Source of the DNA: DASQUK01 sp963717085
GTDB lineage: Bacteria > Actinomycetota > Acidimicrobiia > Acidimicrobiales > VFJN01
Assembly: GCA_963717085.1 (NCBI GenBank)
Contig: CAVQVM010000005.1
Span: 1 to 64,000 of the forward strand
Length of the DNA stretch: 64,000 nucleotides
Direction of reading: 5' to 3'
This document shows, one piece after another, positions 8,414 through 16,664 of the stretch. A program made the position numbers and the translations under genes. Within the stretch, counting starts at the first letter, position 1. Every line of letters starts with the position of its first letter. Below the pieces are notes generated by a model. The model saw only the letters and a list, made by a program, of their open reading frames with translations, did not search any database and was not told where the DNA came from.

Positions 8414-8794
8414 ATGGCCACCGCCCTCGCCCTCGACCACCTCGTGCTCGTCGTGTCGGACGTCGAGCGGGCGCTCGCCTGGTACGGGCGGCACGCCGGG
8501 CTTTCCGGGGTGCGGGTCGAAGAGTGGCGAAGAGACGAGGCGCCGTTCCCGTCGCTGCGGATCGACGACGCGACGATCATCGACCTCGTCCCCGGGGAAA
8601 CCGGGGTCGATCGCGGCCACCTCGACCACATCTGCTTCGTCGTCTCCCCGAGCGAGCTGGACGGCCTGGCCAGCGACCCGCAGCTCGAGGTGGTGGAAAG
8701 TGGCGAACGGTTCGGGGCCCGCGGGCTGGGTCAGTCGATCTACGTCCGCGACCCCGACGGGATGCTGGTCGAGTTCCGCTGCTATCCCGACTAG
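8414..8794 (+). CDS. VOC-family (glyoxalase/dioxygenase fold) protein
   Basis: A 126-residue single-domain VOC protein. It has the opening LDHLVLVVSDVERALAWY, a second half beginning GHLDHICFVV, and the end SIYVRDPDGMLVEFR with the usual DPDG turn and metal-binding Glu. The ATG at 8414 follows a strong GGGAGG site. The family covers glyoxalases, extradiol dioxygenases and antibiotic-binding proteins, and nothing nearby fixes the substrate. Confidence 0.85.
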   Translation: MATALALDHLVLVVSDVERALAWYGRHAGLSGVRVEEWRRDEAPFPSLRIDDATIIDLVPGETGVDRGHLDHICFVVSPSELDGLASDPQLEVVESGERFGARGLGQSIYVRDPDGMLVEFRCYPD

Positions 8795-8831
8795 CGCCTC
8801 CCCCCCGGCCACGCCGGCCCCGGTCGCCGAG

Positions 8832-9524
8832 TTACTCCACCTCGCGCACCCCGACCTCGTCGAGGTGGCGCAGCAGGTCGCCGGGGTCCTCGTACACCCT
8901 GAAGGCACCGGCGCGCTCGAGCTCGTCCGTGCCGTACCCGCCCGACAGGAGGCCGATGCCCAGCGCCCGGGCGCGGCGAGCGGCGAGGAGGTCCCACACG
9001 CTGTCTCCGACGACGACACAGTCCTCGATCGCCAGGCCGAGGGCCTCCGCCGCGGCCAGGAACAGGTCGGGATCGGGCTTGGCCCGGGCGACTGCGTCCC
9101 GCGTGATGATCGGCACCCCCTCGGGCACGCCCAGTGACGCCAGGTTGGGCCCGGCCGTCGCCAGCCTCCCGCTGGTGGCGATCGCCCAGGGGGTCCGGTA
9201 GGCCGTCAGCCGTTCCAGGAGCTCGACGGCGCCAGGCAAGGGGCGCACCCCACCGCGGTAGCGCTCGAAGGCGTCGTGATGACGGGTCTGGAGGCGTTCC
9301 GCCACCTCAGGGCTGATGGGCGCGCCGACCTCGCGCAGCAACGCCCGAGCGAACAGGCCGCCGCTCATGCCGATCTTGCGGTGGATGGTCCATACCGGGA
9401 TGTCGATGCCCTCGGACTCCAGCGCCTCCCGCCACGCGAGCACGTGTTGGTAGACGCTGTCGACGAGGGTGCCGTCGAGGTCGAAGAGCATCCCGGTCCG
9501 GCGCACGCGTCGCAATTCGTTCAC
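8832..9524 (-). CDS. HAD-superfamily phosphatase (phosphoglycolate phosphatase-like)
   Basis: A 230-residue haloacid-dehalogenase hydrolase. Motif I is FDLDGTLVDS, motif II is the TSG in WAIATSGRLAT, motif III is the Lys in ARAKPDPDLF, and motif IV is VVVGDSVWDL. The helical cap between residues 20 and 85 marks subfamily IA, as in phosphoglycolate phosphatase. It acts on a small phosphoester in the cytoplasm; substrate unknown. The GTG at 9524 was chosen because the longer frame runs into the promoter region of the divergent padR gene. Confidence 0.88.
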   Translation of the reverse strand: MNELRRVRRTGMLFDLDGTLVDSVYQHVLAWREALESEGIDIPVWTIHRKIGMSGGLFARALLREVGAPISPEVAERLQTRHHDAFERYRGGVRPLPGAVELLERLTAYRTPWAIATSGRLATAGPNLASLGVPEGVPIITRDAVARAKPDPDLFLAAAEALGLAIEDCVVVGDSVWDLLAARRARALGIGLLSGGYGTDELERAGAFRVYEDPGDLLRHLDEVGVREVE

Positions 9525-9581
9525 TCGACCAGCTTGACGGTGTGACCGTTTACACGTTGCCAAATACTTGAATCAGAATAT

Positions 9582-10259
9582 ATGGTTACGGACATGCCTG
9601 CGAGGAAGCGGTCGAACCCCTTGGCCCTGGCGGTCCTCACCTGCCTCTACGAGCGGCCAATGCACCCCTACGAGATGGCGCAGACCCTGCGCAGCCGCGC
9701 CAAGCACGAGAGCGTGCGGCTCAACTACGGCTCGCTCTACGGCGTGGTGGAGTCGCTGGAGCGGCAGGGGCTCGTCCGTGCGGTCGAGACCTTCCGCGAG
9801 GGCCGGCGGCCACCGCGCACGGTCTACGAGATCACCGACGCCGGCGGCACCGAGATGTACGACTGGCTGTCGGAGCTGCTGTCGGTCCCGATCAAGGAGT
9901 TCCCCCAGTACGAGGCCGCCCTCTCGTTCCTCCCGGGCATTCCCCCCGACGAGGCCGTGACGCTGCTGAGGCAGCGCTGCGAGGCCATCGAGGTCCGCCT
10001 CGACCAGATGCAGGCAGCCCACGACGTCGAGACCAAGCGGGGGCTCCCGCGCCTGTTCTCCGTCGAGGGCGAGTACGAGATGGCGCTCGTGCAGACCGAG
10101 CTGGATTTCACCCGCTCGCTGGTCGCCGACATCGAGTCCGGCTCGCTGTCCGGCGTCGACGAGTGGCGCAGTTGGTACGAGCAGGGATTCGTCCCGCCCG
10201 GCAGCGGCCCGCCCACCCCGCCCCCAGCCTCCCCCGACACCGACGACACCAAGGAGTGA
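9582..10259 (+). CDS. PadR-family transcriptional regulator
   Basis: A 225-residue repressor with an N-terminal winged helix (LALAVLTCLYERPMHPYEMA, then SLYGVVESLERQGLV) and the family motif GRRPPRTVYEITDAG, followed by the helical dimerisation tail. The C-terminus ends in a Pro/Asp-rich stretch. It lies five bases before the ABC exporter ATPase, an arrangement typical of drug-sensing PadR proteins that repress their own exporter operon. The region just upstream (9545-9581) is unusually AT-rich for this genome and should hold promoter and operator. Starts are ATG at 9582 or 9594. Confidence 0.9.
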   Translation: MVTDMPARKRSNPLALAVLTCLYERPMHPYEMAQTLRSRAKHESVRLNYGSLYGVVESLERQGLVRAVETFREGRRPPRTVYEITDAGGTEMYDWLSELLSVPIKEFPQYEAALSFLPGIPPDEAVTLLRQRCEAIEVRLDQMQAAHDVETKRGLPRLFSVEGEYEMALVQTELDFTRSLVADIESGSLSGVDEWRSWYEQGFVPPGSGPPTPPPASPDTDDTKE

Positions 10260-10264
10260 AACCG

Positions 10265-11272
10265 ATGGCATCACCCATCGTCGAGGCCCACGGCCTCGCC
10301 AAGCGGTTCGGAAAGGTCGAGGCCCTGGCCGGTCTCGATCTCGTCGCCCACAGCGGCCAAGTGGTCGCCGTACTCGGCCCCAACGGCGCCGGCAAGACGA
10401 CATTCGTGCACACCATCGCCACGCTCGTGCGGCCCGACGCCGGATCGCTGCGCGTCGACGGCATCGACGTGGCCCGCCACCCCGACCAGGTGCGTCGCAT
10501 CATCGGCCTGGCCGGCCAGTACGCCGCGGTCGAGGAGGCCATGACCGGCCGCGAGAACCTCGACATGGTGGCCCGGCTCTTCGGCCACGACCGGACCACC
10601 GCACGGTCCAACGCGGACGCCGTGCTGGCGCAACTGGACCTGACCGACGCCGCCGACCGGCTGGTGCGCACGTACTCGGGTGGCATGCGGCGCCGGCTCG
10701 ACCTCGGCGCCAGCCTCGTGGGCGCGCCCCGCCTGCTGCTGCTCGACGAGCCCACCACGGGCCTCGACCCCCGCAGCCGCATGGACCTCTGGGATGCCAT
10801 CCGCGGGCTGGTCGCCCACGGCACCGACGTGCTGTTGACGACCCAGTACCTCGACGAGGCCGACCAGCTCGCAAGCCAGGTGGTCATCATCGACCACGGC
10901 CGGGTGATCGCAGAGGGCACGCCGAGCGAGTTGAAGTCACGCGCCGGGCGCGACGTCATCGAGGTCCACGCCCACCGGGCCGACGACCTGGGCAGGTTGG
11001 CAGGCGCCCTGGCACCCATCGGTACCGGGTCACCACGTCTCGACCCTGCCACGCGCCGCGTGACGGTCCCGGTCGTCGGTGGCCGGCGGGCCATCAACGA
11101 CGCCGTTCGGGCCCTCGAAGTGCTCAGCGTCGAGGTCGACGACATCGCGCTGCGCCGTCCGACCCTCGACGAGGTCTTCCTCGTGCTCACCGGCGCACCG
11201 ATCGACGCGCCATCCGACAACACCGACAGCGACGACCCGCTGGCACCAGCCGTCCCCGCTGGCGCCGCCTGA
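10265..11272 (+). CDS. DrrA-type ABC exporter ATPase
   Basis: A 335-residue ATP-binding subunit of an ABC-2 exporter. Walker A GPNGAGKTT, signature YSGGMRRRLDLGASL, Walker B LLLLDEPTTGLDPRS and the H-loop replaced by TTQYLDEAD, as is usual in the daunorubicin-resistance (DrrA) group. The C-terminal domain RRPTLDEVFLVLTG is also typical. It follows padR by five bases and precedes the permease by 18, forming one operon. It should energise export of a hydrophobic compound or lipid. Confidence 0.93.
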   Translation: MASPIVEAHGLAKRFGKVEALAGLDLVAHSGQVVAVLGPNGAGKTTFVHTIATLVRPDAGSLRVDGIDVARHPDQVRRIIGLAGQYAAVEEAMTGRENLDMVARLFGHDRTTARSNADAVLAQLDLTDAADRLVRTYSGGMRRRLDLGASLVGAPRLLLLDEPTTGLDPRSRMDLWDAIRGLVAHGTDVLLTTQYLDEADQLASQVVIIDHGRVIAEGTPSELKSRAGRDVIEVHAHRADDLGRLAGALAPIGTGSPRLDPATRRVTVPVVGGRRAINDAVRALEVLSVEVDDIALRRPTLDEVFLVLTGAPIDAPSDNTDSDDPLAPAVPAGAA

Positions 11273-11290
11273 TCCAAGGAGCTCGATGCA

Positions 11291-12133
11291 ATGACCGTCA
11301 CGACCCTCGACCGCCCCGCCGCCCCGCCGGCGCCGGCCATCGCGCCGCCCCCGGCGCCTGCCGGCCCGCTGACCACCGCGTGGTCGGTCGCCCTCCGCAC
11401 CGTGCGCAAGTTCAAGCGCACGCCCCAACTGGTGCTCATCGGCACGATCCAGGGCGCCATGTTCCTGTTGATCTTCCGCTACGTGTTCGGGGGCGCCATC
11501 AGCCCCGGTCCGGTCCCCTACGTCGACTTCCTGGTGCCCGGCTTCGTGGTGACCAGCGTGCTGTTCGCCGGGACCGGCACGGCCGCCGGCGTGGCCGAGG
11601 ACGTCGAGCACGGCTTCTTCGACCGGCTCCGGTCGCTGCCGGTGTCCCGCGGCGCGTTGCTGGCCGGGCGCACGCTGGCCGACACCGGCGTGCTGGCCTG
11701 GGGCCTGGCCATCACCACCGCGATCGGCTTCGCCATCGGGTTCCGCATCCACGGTGACGTGTCCATGGCGCTGGCCGCCTTCGGCCTGTGCGTGGTCTAC
11801 GGCTTCGCGGTGACGTGGCTGTTCGTCTGGATCGGGCTGGTCGCGGGCAACGCCCAGGCGGCCCAGGGCATGTCGCTGCTGGTGTTCCCGCTGACGTTCG
11901 TGTCGAGTGCCTACGTGCCGGTCGACTCGATGCCGGGGTGGATGCAGCCGATCGCCGAGAACCAGCCGATCACCGCCATGACCAACGCGGTGCGTTCCCT
12001 GGCCCTGGGTGATCCGTCGCTCGCCGGCCTCAGCGGCACCACCGCCCACTGGGTGGTGCTGTCCCTGCTGTGGTCGGCGGGACTGGTCCTGGTGTTCGCG
12101 CCGCTGGCCGTCGCCCGCTACCGCCGCTCGTAG
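11291..12133 (+). CDS. DrrB-type ABC-2 exporter permease
   Basis: A 280-residue permease with six membrane helices and the ABC-2 hallmarks: cytoplasmic N-terminus, VLIGTIQGAMFLLIFRYVFGG, DRLRSLPVSRGALLAGR, and FPLTFVSSAYVPVDSMPGW with QPIAENQPITAMTNAVR. It pairs with the ATPase immediately upstream, and the two plus the PadR regulator form a compact exporter operon. The N-terminal 30 residues are Pro/Ala-rich. Substrate unknown. Confidence 0.92.
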   Translation: MTVTTLDRPAAPPAPAIAPPPAPAGPLTTAWSVALRTVRKFKRTPQLVLIGTIQGAMFLLIFRYVFGGAISPGPVPYVDFLVPGFVVTSVLFAGTGTAAGVAEDVEHGFFDRLRSLPVSRGALLAGRTLADTGVLAWGLAITTAIGFAIGFRIHGDVSMALAAFGLCVVYGFAVTWLFVWIGLVAGNAQAAQGMSLLVFPLTFVSSAYVPVDSMPGWMQPIAENQPITAMTNAVRSLALGDPSLAGLSGTTAHWVVLSLLWSAGLVLVFAPLAVARYRRS

Positions 12134-12152
12134 TCGGTGGCACGCTGAGACC

Positions 12153-12551
12153 ATGGACCGATCCGACGTGGAGCTGTGGGTCGAGGGCTACGAGCGGGCC
12201 TGGCGGGCCGCCGGCACCGACGGGCTCGGCGACCTGTTCTCGCCCGACGCCTCCTACCTGCCGTCGCCCTGGCGGGAGCCCGTCGAGGGGCTGGCCGCCA
12301 TCGCCAGCTTCTGGGACGACGAACGCGAGGGCCCCGACGAGCCGTTCACGATGGCCCGTGAGATCCTCGCGGTCGACGGCACGACGGCGGTGGTGCGGGT
12401 GAGCGTCGACTACGACGGAGGCCAGGCCACGCCCGCACAGCGCTGGCGGGACCTCTGGGTCATCCGCTTCGACGACGACGGCCGGTGTGTCGCCTTCGAG
12501 GAATGGCCGTTCGCGCCCGGGCAGCGGGACGGCCACGAGCATCCGGCCTGA
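12153..12551 (+). CDS. SnoaL-like (NTF2-fold) protein
   Basis: A 132-residue protein of the NTF2/SnoaL fold: WVEGYERAWRAAGTDGLGDLF, FSPDASYLPSPWREPVEG, then VRVSVDYDGGQ and LWVIRFDDDGRCVAFEEWPF. Members are small isomerases, cyclases or ligand-binding proteins. The ATG at 12153 is 19 bases after the permease stop, so it could be the last gene of the exporter operon, but no functional link is visible. Confidence 0.75.
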   Translation: MDRSDVELWVEGYERAWRAAGTDGLGDLFSPDASYLPSPWREPVEGLAAIASFWDDEREGPDEPFTMAREILAVDGTTAVVRVSVDYDGGQATPAQRWRDLWVIRFDDDGRCVAFEEWPFAPGQRDGHEHPA

Positions 12552-12569
12552 CGGCCCGGGGGCCTGGCA

Positions 12570-13400
12570 TCACTTGCCGGTGGTCGACGCGAACTTGCGG
12601 GTTGCCAGCACACCGAACACCAGGGCGATGCCGATGGCCCAGGCCCATGCCAGCCACAGGTCCGACCCCGGGTCGCGGCCGTTGTAGAGGGCCCGGGTGG
12701 CGTTGGTGACGATCGTGAACGGGTTGTGCTCGGCGATCGGCTGCAGCCAGCCGGGCATGGTCTCCACCGGCACGAAGGCCGAGGACACGAACGTGAGCGG
12801 GAACATCCAGATGAAGCTCGCCGAGTTCGCCGCCTCGACCGACCCGGCCGACAGGCCCACCAGCGCCTGGATCCAACTGAAGGCGTAGCTGAAGGCGAAC
12901 AGCAGCACCGTGGCGCTCACCGCTTGGGCCATGCTGCCCTCGATCCGGAAGCCGACCGCGAAGGCCACGCCCAGCATCACCGTGAACGTGAGCAGGTTGC
13001 GGACCACGTCTGAGAACGTTCGCCCGACCAGCACCGCCTCCTGGTACATGGGAAGCGACCGCAACCGGTCGATGATCCCCTTGGTCAGGTCGTCGGCCAG
13101 ACCCACCGCCGTGAACGACGAGTTGAACAGCACGGTCTGGGCGAAGATGCCGGGGAGCAGGTACTGCTTGTAGTCGCTGTAGCCCGGCGCCTGGATCGCC
13201 CCGCCGAACACGAACACGAACAGCACGACGAACATGATCGGCTGGATCGTGGCGTACATGAGCAGCTCGGGGCTGCGGCGCATGCCCCGGAGGTGACGCA
13301 GCGCCTCGGTCCAGCTGTCGTGCAGCAGCCAGACCCGGCCCGTCGGGACGTCGTGCTCCGGGGCGGGGGTGAGGAGGACCTCGTCGACGGTGGTCGCCAT
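12570..13400 (-). CDS. ABC-2 exporter permease (second DrrB-type)
   Basis: A 276-residue six-helix ABC-2 permease with MYATIQPIMFVVLFVFVFGG, DRLRSLPMYQEAVLVGR and FPLTFVSSAFVPVETMPGW followed by QPIAEHNPFTIVTNATR. It resembles the permease at 11291 but clearly diverged. Its start overlaps the stop of the upstream ATPase by one base. The two exporters in this region face each other, with 3' ends near 12.55 kb. Confidence 0.92.
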   Translation of the reverse strand: MATTVDEVLLTPAPEHDVPTGRVWLLHDSWTEALRHLRGMRRSPELLMYATIQPIMFVVLFVFVFGGAIQAPGYSDYKQYLLPGIFAQTVLFNSSFTAVGLADDLTKGIIDRLRSLPMYQEAVLVGRTFSDVVRNLLTFTVMLGVAFAVGFRIEGSMAQAVSATVLLFAFSYAFSWIQALVGLSAGSVEAANSASFIWMFPLTFVSSAFVPVETMPGWLQPIAEHNPFTIVTNATRALYNGRDPGSDLWLAWAWAIGIALVFGVLATRKFASTTGK

Positions 13401-13771
13401 CAGCCCTCGGCCTCCTTCAGGACCACGCGATCCCCGTCGGAACCCGCCTGACCGTCGCCCGCGGCTCCCGCCTGCCGACCGTCGCCCGCACCGTCGCCGG
13501 ACTCGCCGGTCTCGCCGTTGGGCGACTCGTCTTCGGCAGCGTGGCCGGTGAGCGCGAAGAAGACGTCGTCGAGCGTTGCCCGCCTGGCGGCCACGTCGTG
13601 CACCGGGATCCCGGCCGCGTCGAGCTCGCGCACCGCGACCGGGACCATGCCCTCGACCCGGAACACCGGCAGCGACACCGTCCGCCCGTCGTCGCCGACG
13701 TGGGGATCGCCGCAGGCATGGTGCGCCAACACGTCGATCACCCGTTGCGCGTCACCGGGATCCTCGACCAC
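13400..13771 (-). CDS. C-terminal part of the second exporter ATPase (after a frameshift)
   Basis: This frame continues the ATPase that starts at 14468. Upstream of the GTG at 13771 it already reads SELKQQIGGELIEVVVEDP, the expected continuation of the DrrA C-terminal domain, and further on RRATLDDVFFALTGHAAED. It is therefore not an independent gene. The tail is Gly/Asp-rich. One extra base at about 13811-13816 separates it from the N-terminal part. Confidence 0.7.
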   Translation of the reverse strand: MVEDPGDAQRVIDVLAHHACGDPHVGDDGRTVSLPVFRVEGMVPVAVRELDAAGIPVHDVAARRATLDDVFFALTGHAAEDESPNGETGESGDGAGDGRQAGAAGDGQAGSDGDRVVLKEAEG

Positions 13772-14468
13772 GACCTCGATCAGCTCGCCGCCGATCTGCT
13801 GCTTGAGCTCGCTCGGACGTGCCGCGGGCGATGGCCTTGCCCCGGTCGATCACGACGATGTCGTCGGCCAATCGGTCGGCCTCGTCGAGGTACTGGGTGG
13901 TCAGCACCGTCGTCGTCCCGCCCCGCACCAGCTCGTCGATCAGCGCCCACACCGACTGGCGGCTGCGGGGGTCGAGGCCGGTGGTGGGCTCGTCGAGGAA
14001 CAGCACCGAAGGCCGGGCGATCAGGCTCATGGCGATGTCGAGCCGGCGGCGCATGCCCCCGGAGTAGCCCTTCACGACCCGGTCTCGGGCGTCGACCAGG
14101 TCGAACCGTTCGAGCAGCTCGGTGGCACGCTCGCGGGCGACGGCCGTGCCCATGTGGTACAGGCGGCCCACCTGCTCGAGGTTCTCGTGGCCGGTGAGGG
14201 CCTCGTCGACGGCCGCGTACTGCCCGGTGAGGCCGATGCGGGCACGGGCCCGCTGGGGCTCGTTCAGGACATCGATCCCGTCGATCTCGGCGCGGCCGGC
14301 GTCGGGCCGGAGCAGCGTGGTCAGGATGCGGACGGCGGTGGTCTTCCCGGCTCCGTTCGGCCCGAGAACTCCGAGGATCTGGCCCCGCTCGACGTCGAAG
14401 TCGACGCCGCAGAGCGCCTTGGTGTCCCCGAAACTCTTGGCCAGTCCCTCGGCAACGACGGCAGGCAC
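13752..14468 (-). CDS. N-terminal part of the second DrrA-type ABC ATPase, frameshifted
   Basis: Nucleotide-binding domain of an ABC exporter: Walker A GPNGAGKTTAVRIL, YSGGMRRRLDIAMSL, VLFLDEPTTGLDPRS, TTQYLDEADRLADDI. After IARGTS the frame turns into Arg/Ala-rich nonsense and stops, while the adjacent frame carries the expected SELK continuation (see 13400-13771). The complete gene would cover 13400-14468 and encode about 355 residues. Start is GTG at 14468. It is coupled to the permease at 12570. No regulator gene is adjacent, unlike the first exporter. Confidence 0.85.
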   Translation of the reverse strand: MPAVVAEGLAKSFGDTKALCGVDFDVERGQILGVLGPNGAGKTTAVRILTTLLRPDAGRAEIDGIDVLNEPQRARARIGLTGQYAAVDEALTGHENLEQVGRLYHMGTAVARERATELLERFDLVDARDRVVKGYSGGMRRRLDIAMSLIARPSVLFLDEPTTGLDPRSRQSVWALIDELVRGGTTTVLTTQYLDEADRLADDIVVIDRGKAIARGTSERAQAADRRRADRGRGRGSR

Positions 14469-14565
14469 AGAAACCGAACCTATCGGCGGCCGGCCCCGGG
14501 TCCTACCCGATATCCGCGTTCACTAGCCTGACGCCGTTCGCCGCCCAGCTGCACCGGAGGACCCG

Positions 14566-15277
14566 ATGGCCTCAGCGCCCCCGTCCAACCCGCCCGTCGC
14601 CATGCTCGACGAGGTCGGCACGCGGAGAGTTCCTCGTCCGCGTCTACCAGCACCTGCTGGCGGCGCTCCTGGCGTTCGTGGCGTTCGAGGCGCTACTGAT
14701 CAACCTGGGGGCGGCCGAGTCGCTCTACGACCTGGTGTTCGACAGCGGCGGCCGCTGGATCCTGCTGCTCGGCGCGTTCATGGTGGTGAGCTGGCTTGCC
14801 ACCAACGCCGCCCACGACATCCTCAACCCGTCGCGGCAGTACGCGGGGCTGTTCGGGTTGGCGGCCGCCGAGGCCGTGATCTTCGCGCCCTTCCTCCACT
14901 ACTTCTTCGAGGTCCAGGGCGACGGCACCACCACCGTGCTGGCGGCTGCCGTCATCACCGGCCTCGGGTTCGCCGGGCTCAGCGCCATCGCGCTGGTGAC
15001 GCGAGCCGACCTGTCCTACCTGCGCCCGATCCTGCTGTGGGCGGGCGTGTGCGCGCTGGTGCTCATCGCCGGGGCGCTGCTGTTCGGCCTCGACCTGGGC
15101 GTGTGGTTCTCGGTCGCGATAATCGGCTTGGCCGGCGGTTCCATCCTCTACCAGACCCAGACGATCATCCGGCGCTACCCGGCGGAGGCCTACGTCGGCG
15201 CCGCAGTCCAGCTCTTCGCCTCGGTGATGCTGCTGTTCTGGTACGTGCTGCGGCTGCTGGGCCAGGTCCGCCGCTGA
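14566..15277 (+). CDS. Bax inhibitor-1/YccA-like membrane protein, one frameshift near the N-terminus
   Basis: A membrane protein of about 236 residues with seven hydrophobic helices (LINLGAAESLYDLVF; LLGAFMVVSWLATNAAHDIL; AVIFAPFLHYF; VITGLGFAGLSAIALV; LLWAGVCALVLIAGALLF; FSVAIIGLAGGSILYQT; VQLFASVMLLFWYVLRLL). The pattern matches the bacterial BI-1/YccA family of pH-sensitive leak channels. The ATG at 14566 reads ASAPPSNPPVAMLDEVGT, after which one extra base near 14624-14629 throws the frame. The expected FLVRVYQHLLAALLAFVAFE lies one frame away. From the ATG at 14678 the frame is clean. It precedes the histidine phosphatase by 14 bases. Confidence 0.78.
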
Positions 15278-15291
15278 GCGGGCGGGCCGTC

Positions 15292-16011
15292 GTGACCGTC
15301 CAGGGCACCGAGGAGTCGCCCGACGCCGGCACCTACCGGCAGCTCCGCTTCCGGCGTCCACCTGGGGCCTGCGAGCTGCTGCTCGTGCGCCACGGCGAGT
15401 CCGCCCCGGCGCGCGACGGTGAACCGTTCCCGCTGGTGGACGGGCACGGCGACCCCCCGCTCGACCCCGTCGGCCGCGATCAGGCGCAACGCGTGGCCGA
15501 CCGGCTGGTGCACGAGCCGATCGCGGCCATCTACGTATCGAACCTGTGGCGGACCGCCGAGACCGCAGCGCCGCTGGCCGCCCGGCTCGGCCTCGAACCC
15601 CGCGTGGAGCCCGACCTCCGGGAGGTCTACCTGGGCGAGTGGGAGGGCGGGTCGTTCCGGAAGCACGTGGCCGAGGGGCACCCCGTGGCGCTGCGGATGT
15701 ACGCCGAGCAGCGCTGGGACGTCATCCCCGGCGCCGAGCCGGGTGAGGCGTTCGCCGCCCGCGTGCGCGGCGCCATCGTCCGGATCGCCGCCGCCCACCC
15801 GGACGAGACGGTGGCGGTCGTCTCCCACGGCGGAGTCATCGGCCAGGCCCTGGCCGAGGCGAGCGGGGCGAGGACCTTCGCGTTCACCGGCTCGGACAAC
15901 GCCGCCATCTCCCACCTCGTCGTCACCGACGATCACTGGGTGATACGCCGCTACAACGACACCGCCCACCTCGGCCTGGCGTTCACCACCGCCCCGGAGC
16001 CGCTGACGTAG
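15292..16011 (+). CDS. Histidine phosphatase (phosphoglycerate mutase-like)
   Basis: A 239-residue member of the histidine phosphatase superfamily. The catalytic His is in LLLVRHGES, with Arg in SNLWRTAETA, Glu in LREVYLGEWEG and the second His in VAVVSHGGVIG. The GTG at 15292 was chosen because the longer frame upstream is the shadow of the membrane protein gene. Such enzymes hydrolyse small phosphoesters; there is no evidence here for a glycolytic mutase rather than a phosphatase. Confidence 0.88.
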   Translation: MTVQGTEESPDAGTYRQLRFRRPPGACELLLVRHGESAPARDGEPFPLVDGHGDPPLDPVGRDQAQRVADRLVHEPIAAIYVSNLWRTAETAAPLAARLGLEPRVEPDLREVYLGEWEGGSFRKHVAEGHPVALRMYAEQRWDVIPGAEPGEAFAARVRGAIVRIAAAHPDETVAVVSHGGVIGQALAEASGARTFAFTGSDNAAISHLVVTDDHWVIRRYNDTAHLGLAFTTAPEPLT

Positions 16012-16050
16012 GCCGCGGTCAGCACGCTCGCCGAGCTCCTGGCGCCGACA

Positions 16051-16067
16051 TGGTTGCTGCGCAACCA
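16051..16067. terminator. Compact hairpin between convergent genes
   Basis: TGGTTGC-tgc-GCAACCA is a perfect 7-bp stem with a 3-nt loop, 40 bases after the phosphatase stop and 46 bases before the convergent stop. There is no T-run, as is common in high-GC actinobacteria. Confidence 0.45.
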
Positions 16068-16112
16068 ATCCTGCGCCAGAACCAGCCCGGGGTTCGTCAG
16101 CCTTCGCCGGTG

Positions 16113-16571
16113 TCAGCTACTGCGGCGCAGCGGCTCGAGGGCGTCGATGTAGTCGGTGAGCCGCAAGGCGACCTGTACGGGGAGCTCGGGATCGTCGAGT
16201 TCGGGGTCGGGCCAGGCCTCCGAGACGCGGCGCCAGTCCGGGAAGCGGCCCAGGAACGTGCCGACGACCGCGTCGTCGCCGAGCGCCTCCCGCCACCGGT
16301 CCTGGCCGGCCATCAGGCGGGCAATCGCAGCGTCATTCTCTTCTGCGTCGGGATGCTCGGCGTGGAACCCGATCTCGAGAGCCGAGATCTTGGCGCCGTC
16401 GACCCCGTCGGGCGCGATCAGCTGGGCCTCGTAGTGCTCACGGCTCGGCCGCTCGGCGCCGAACCAGGCCTTGAGACCCCACCGGCGCGCCTGCTGATGC
16501 ATGTCCCCACGGTCGCCCGCAGTCAGGCCCCGCACCGCCTCGGCGACCTCGTCGAAGAACCCGAGCTCCAC
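16113..16571 (-). CDS. Hypothetical protein, 152 aa
   Basis: A soluble acidic protein beginning (GTG) VELGFFDEVAEAVRGL and containing MHQQARRWGLKAWFG, HYEAQLI, ISALEIGFHAEH, FLGRFPDWRRVSEAWPDPEL and LRLTDYIDALEPL. I do not recognise the family. The EIGFHAEH segment and the Trp-rich stretches suggest a folded domain under selection. The longer frame from 16646 overlaps the terminator of the upstream operon, so the GTG at 16571 is preferred. Confidence 0.6.
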   Translation of the reverse strand: MELGFFDEVAEAVRGLTAGDRGDMHQQARRWGLKAWFGAERPSREHYEAQLIAPDGVDGAKISALEIGFHAEHPDAEENDAAIARLMAGQDRWREALGDDAVVGTFLGRFPDWRRVSEAWPDPELDDPELPVQVALRLTDYIDALEPLRRSS

Positions 16572-16613
16572 GACACCAGCATGGCCCGCCGCGCCGGCGT
16601 GCCACGATGTCGT

Positions 16614-16656
16614 TCCCGAGGCAATGGGTCCGGGGCTGGTCCCCATTGCCTCGGGA
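16614..16656 (-). terminator. Strong stem-loop after the sugar-transport operon
   Basis: CCCGAGGCAATGGG and CCCATTGCCTCGGG form a perfect 14-bp stem, extended by a T-A pair, with a loop of about 13 nt. It begins nine bases after the stop of the substrate-binding protein gene. There is no T-run, but the stem is very stable; most likely the operon terminator. Confidence 0.7.
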
Positions 16657-16664
16657 GCGGCCGG

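Noticed and set aside
9557..9581. A -35/-10 pair directly before padR
   Set aside because: TTGCCA is present, but no -10 hexamer stands at acceptable spacing before the ATG; only AT-richness is reported.
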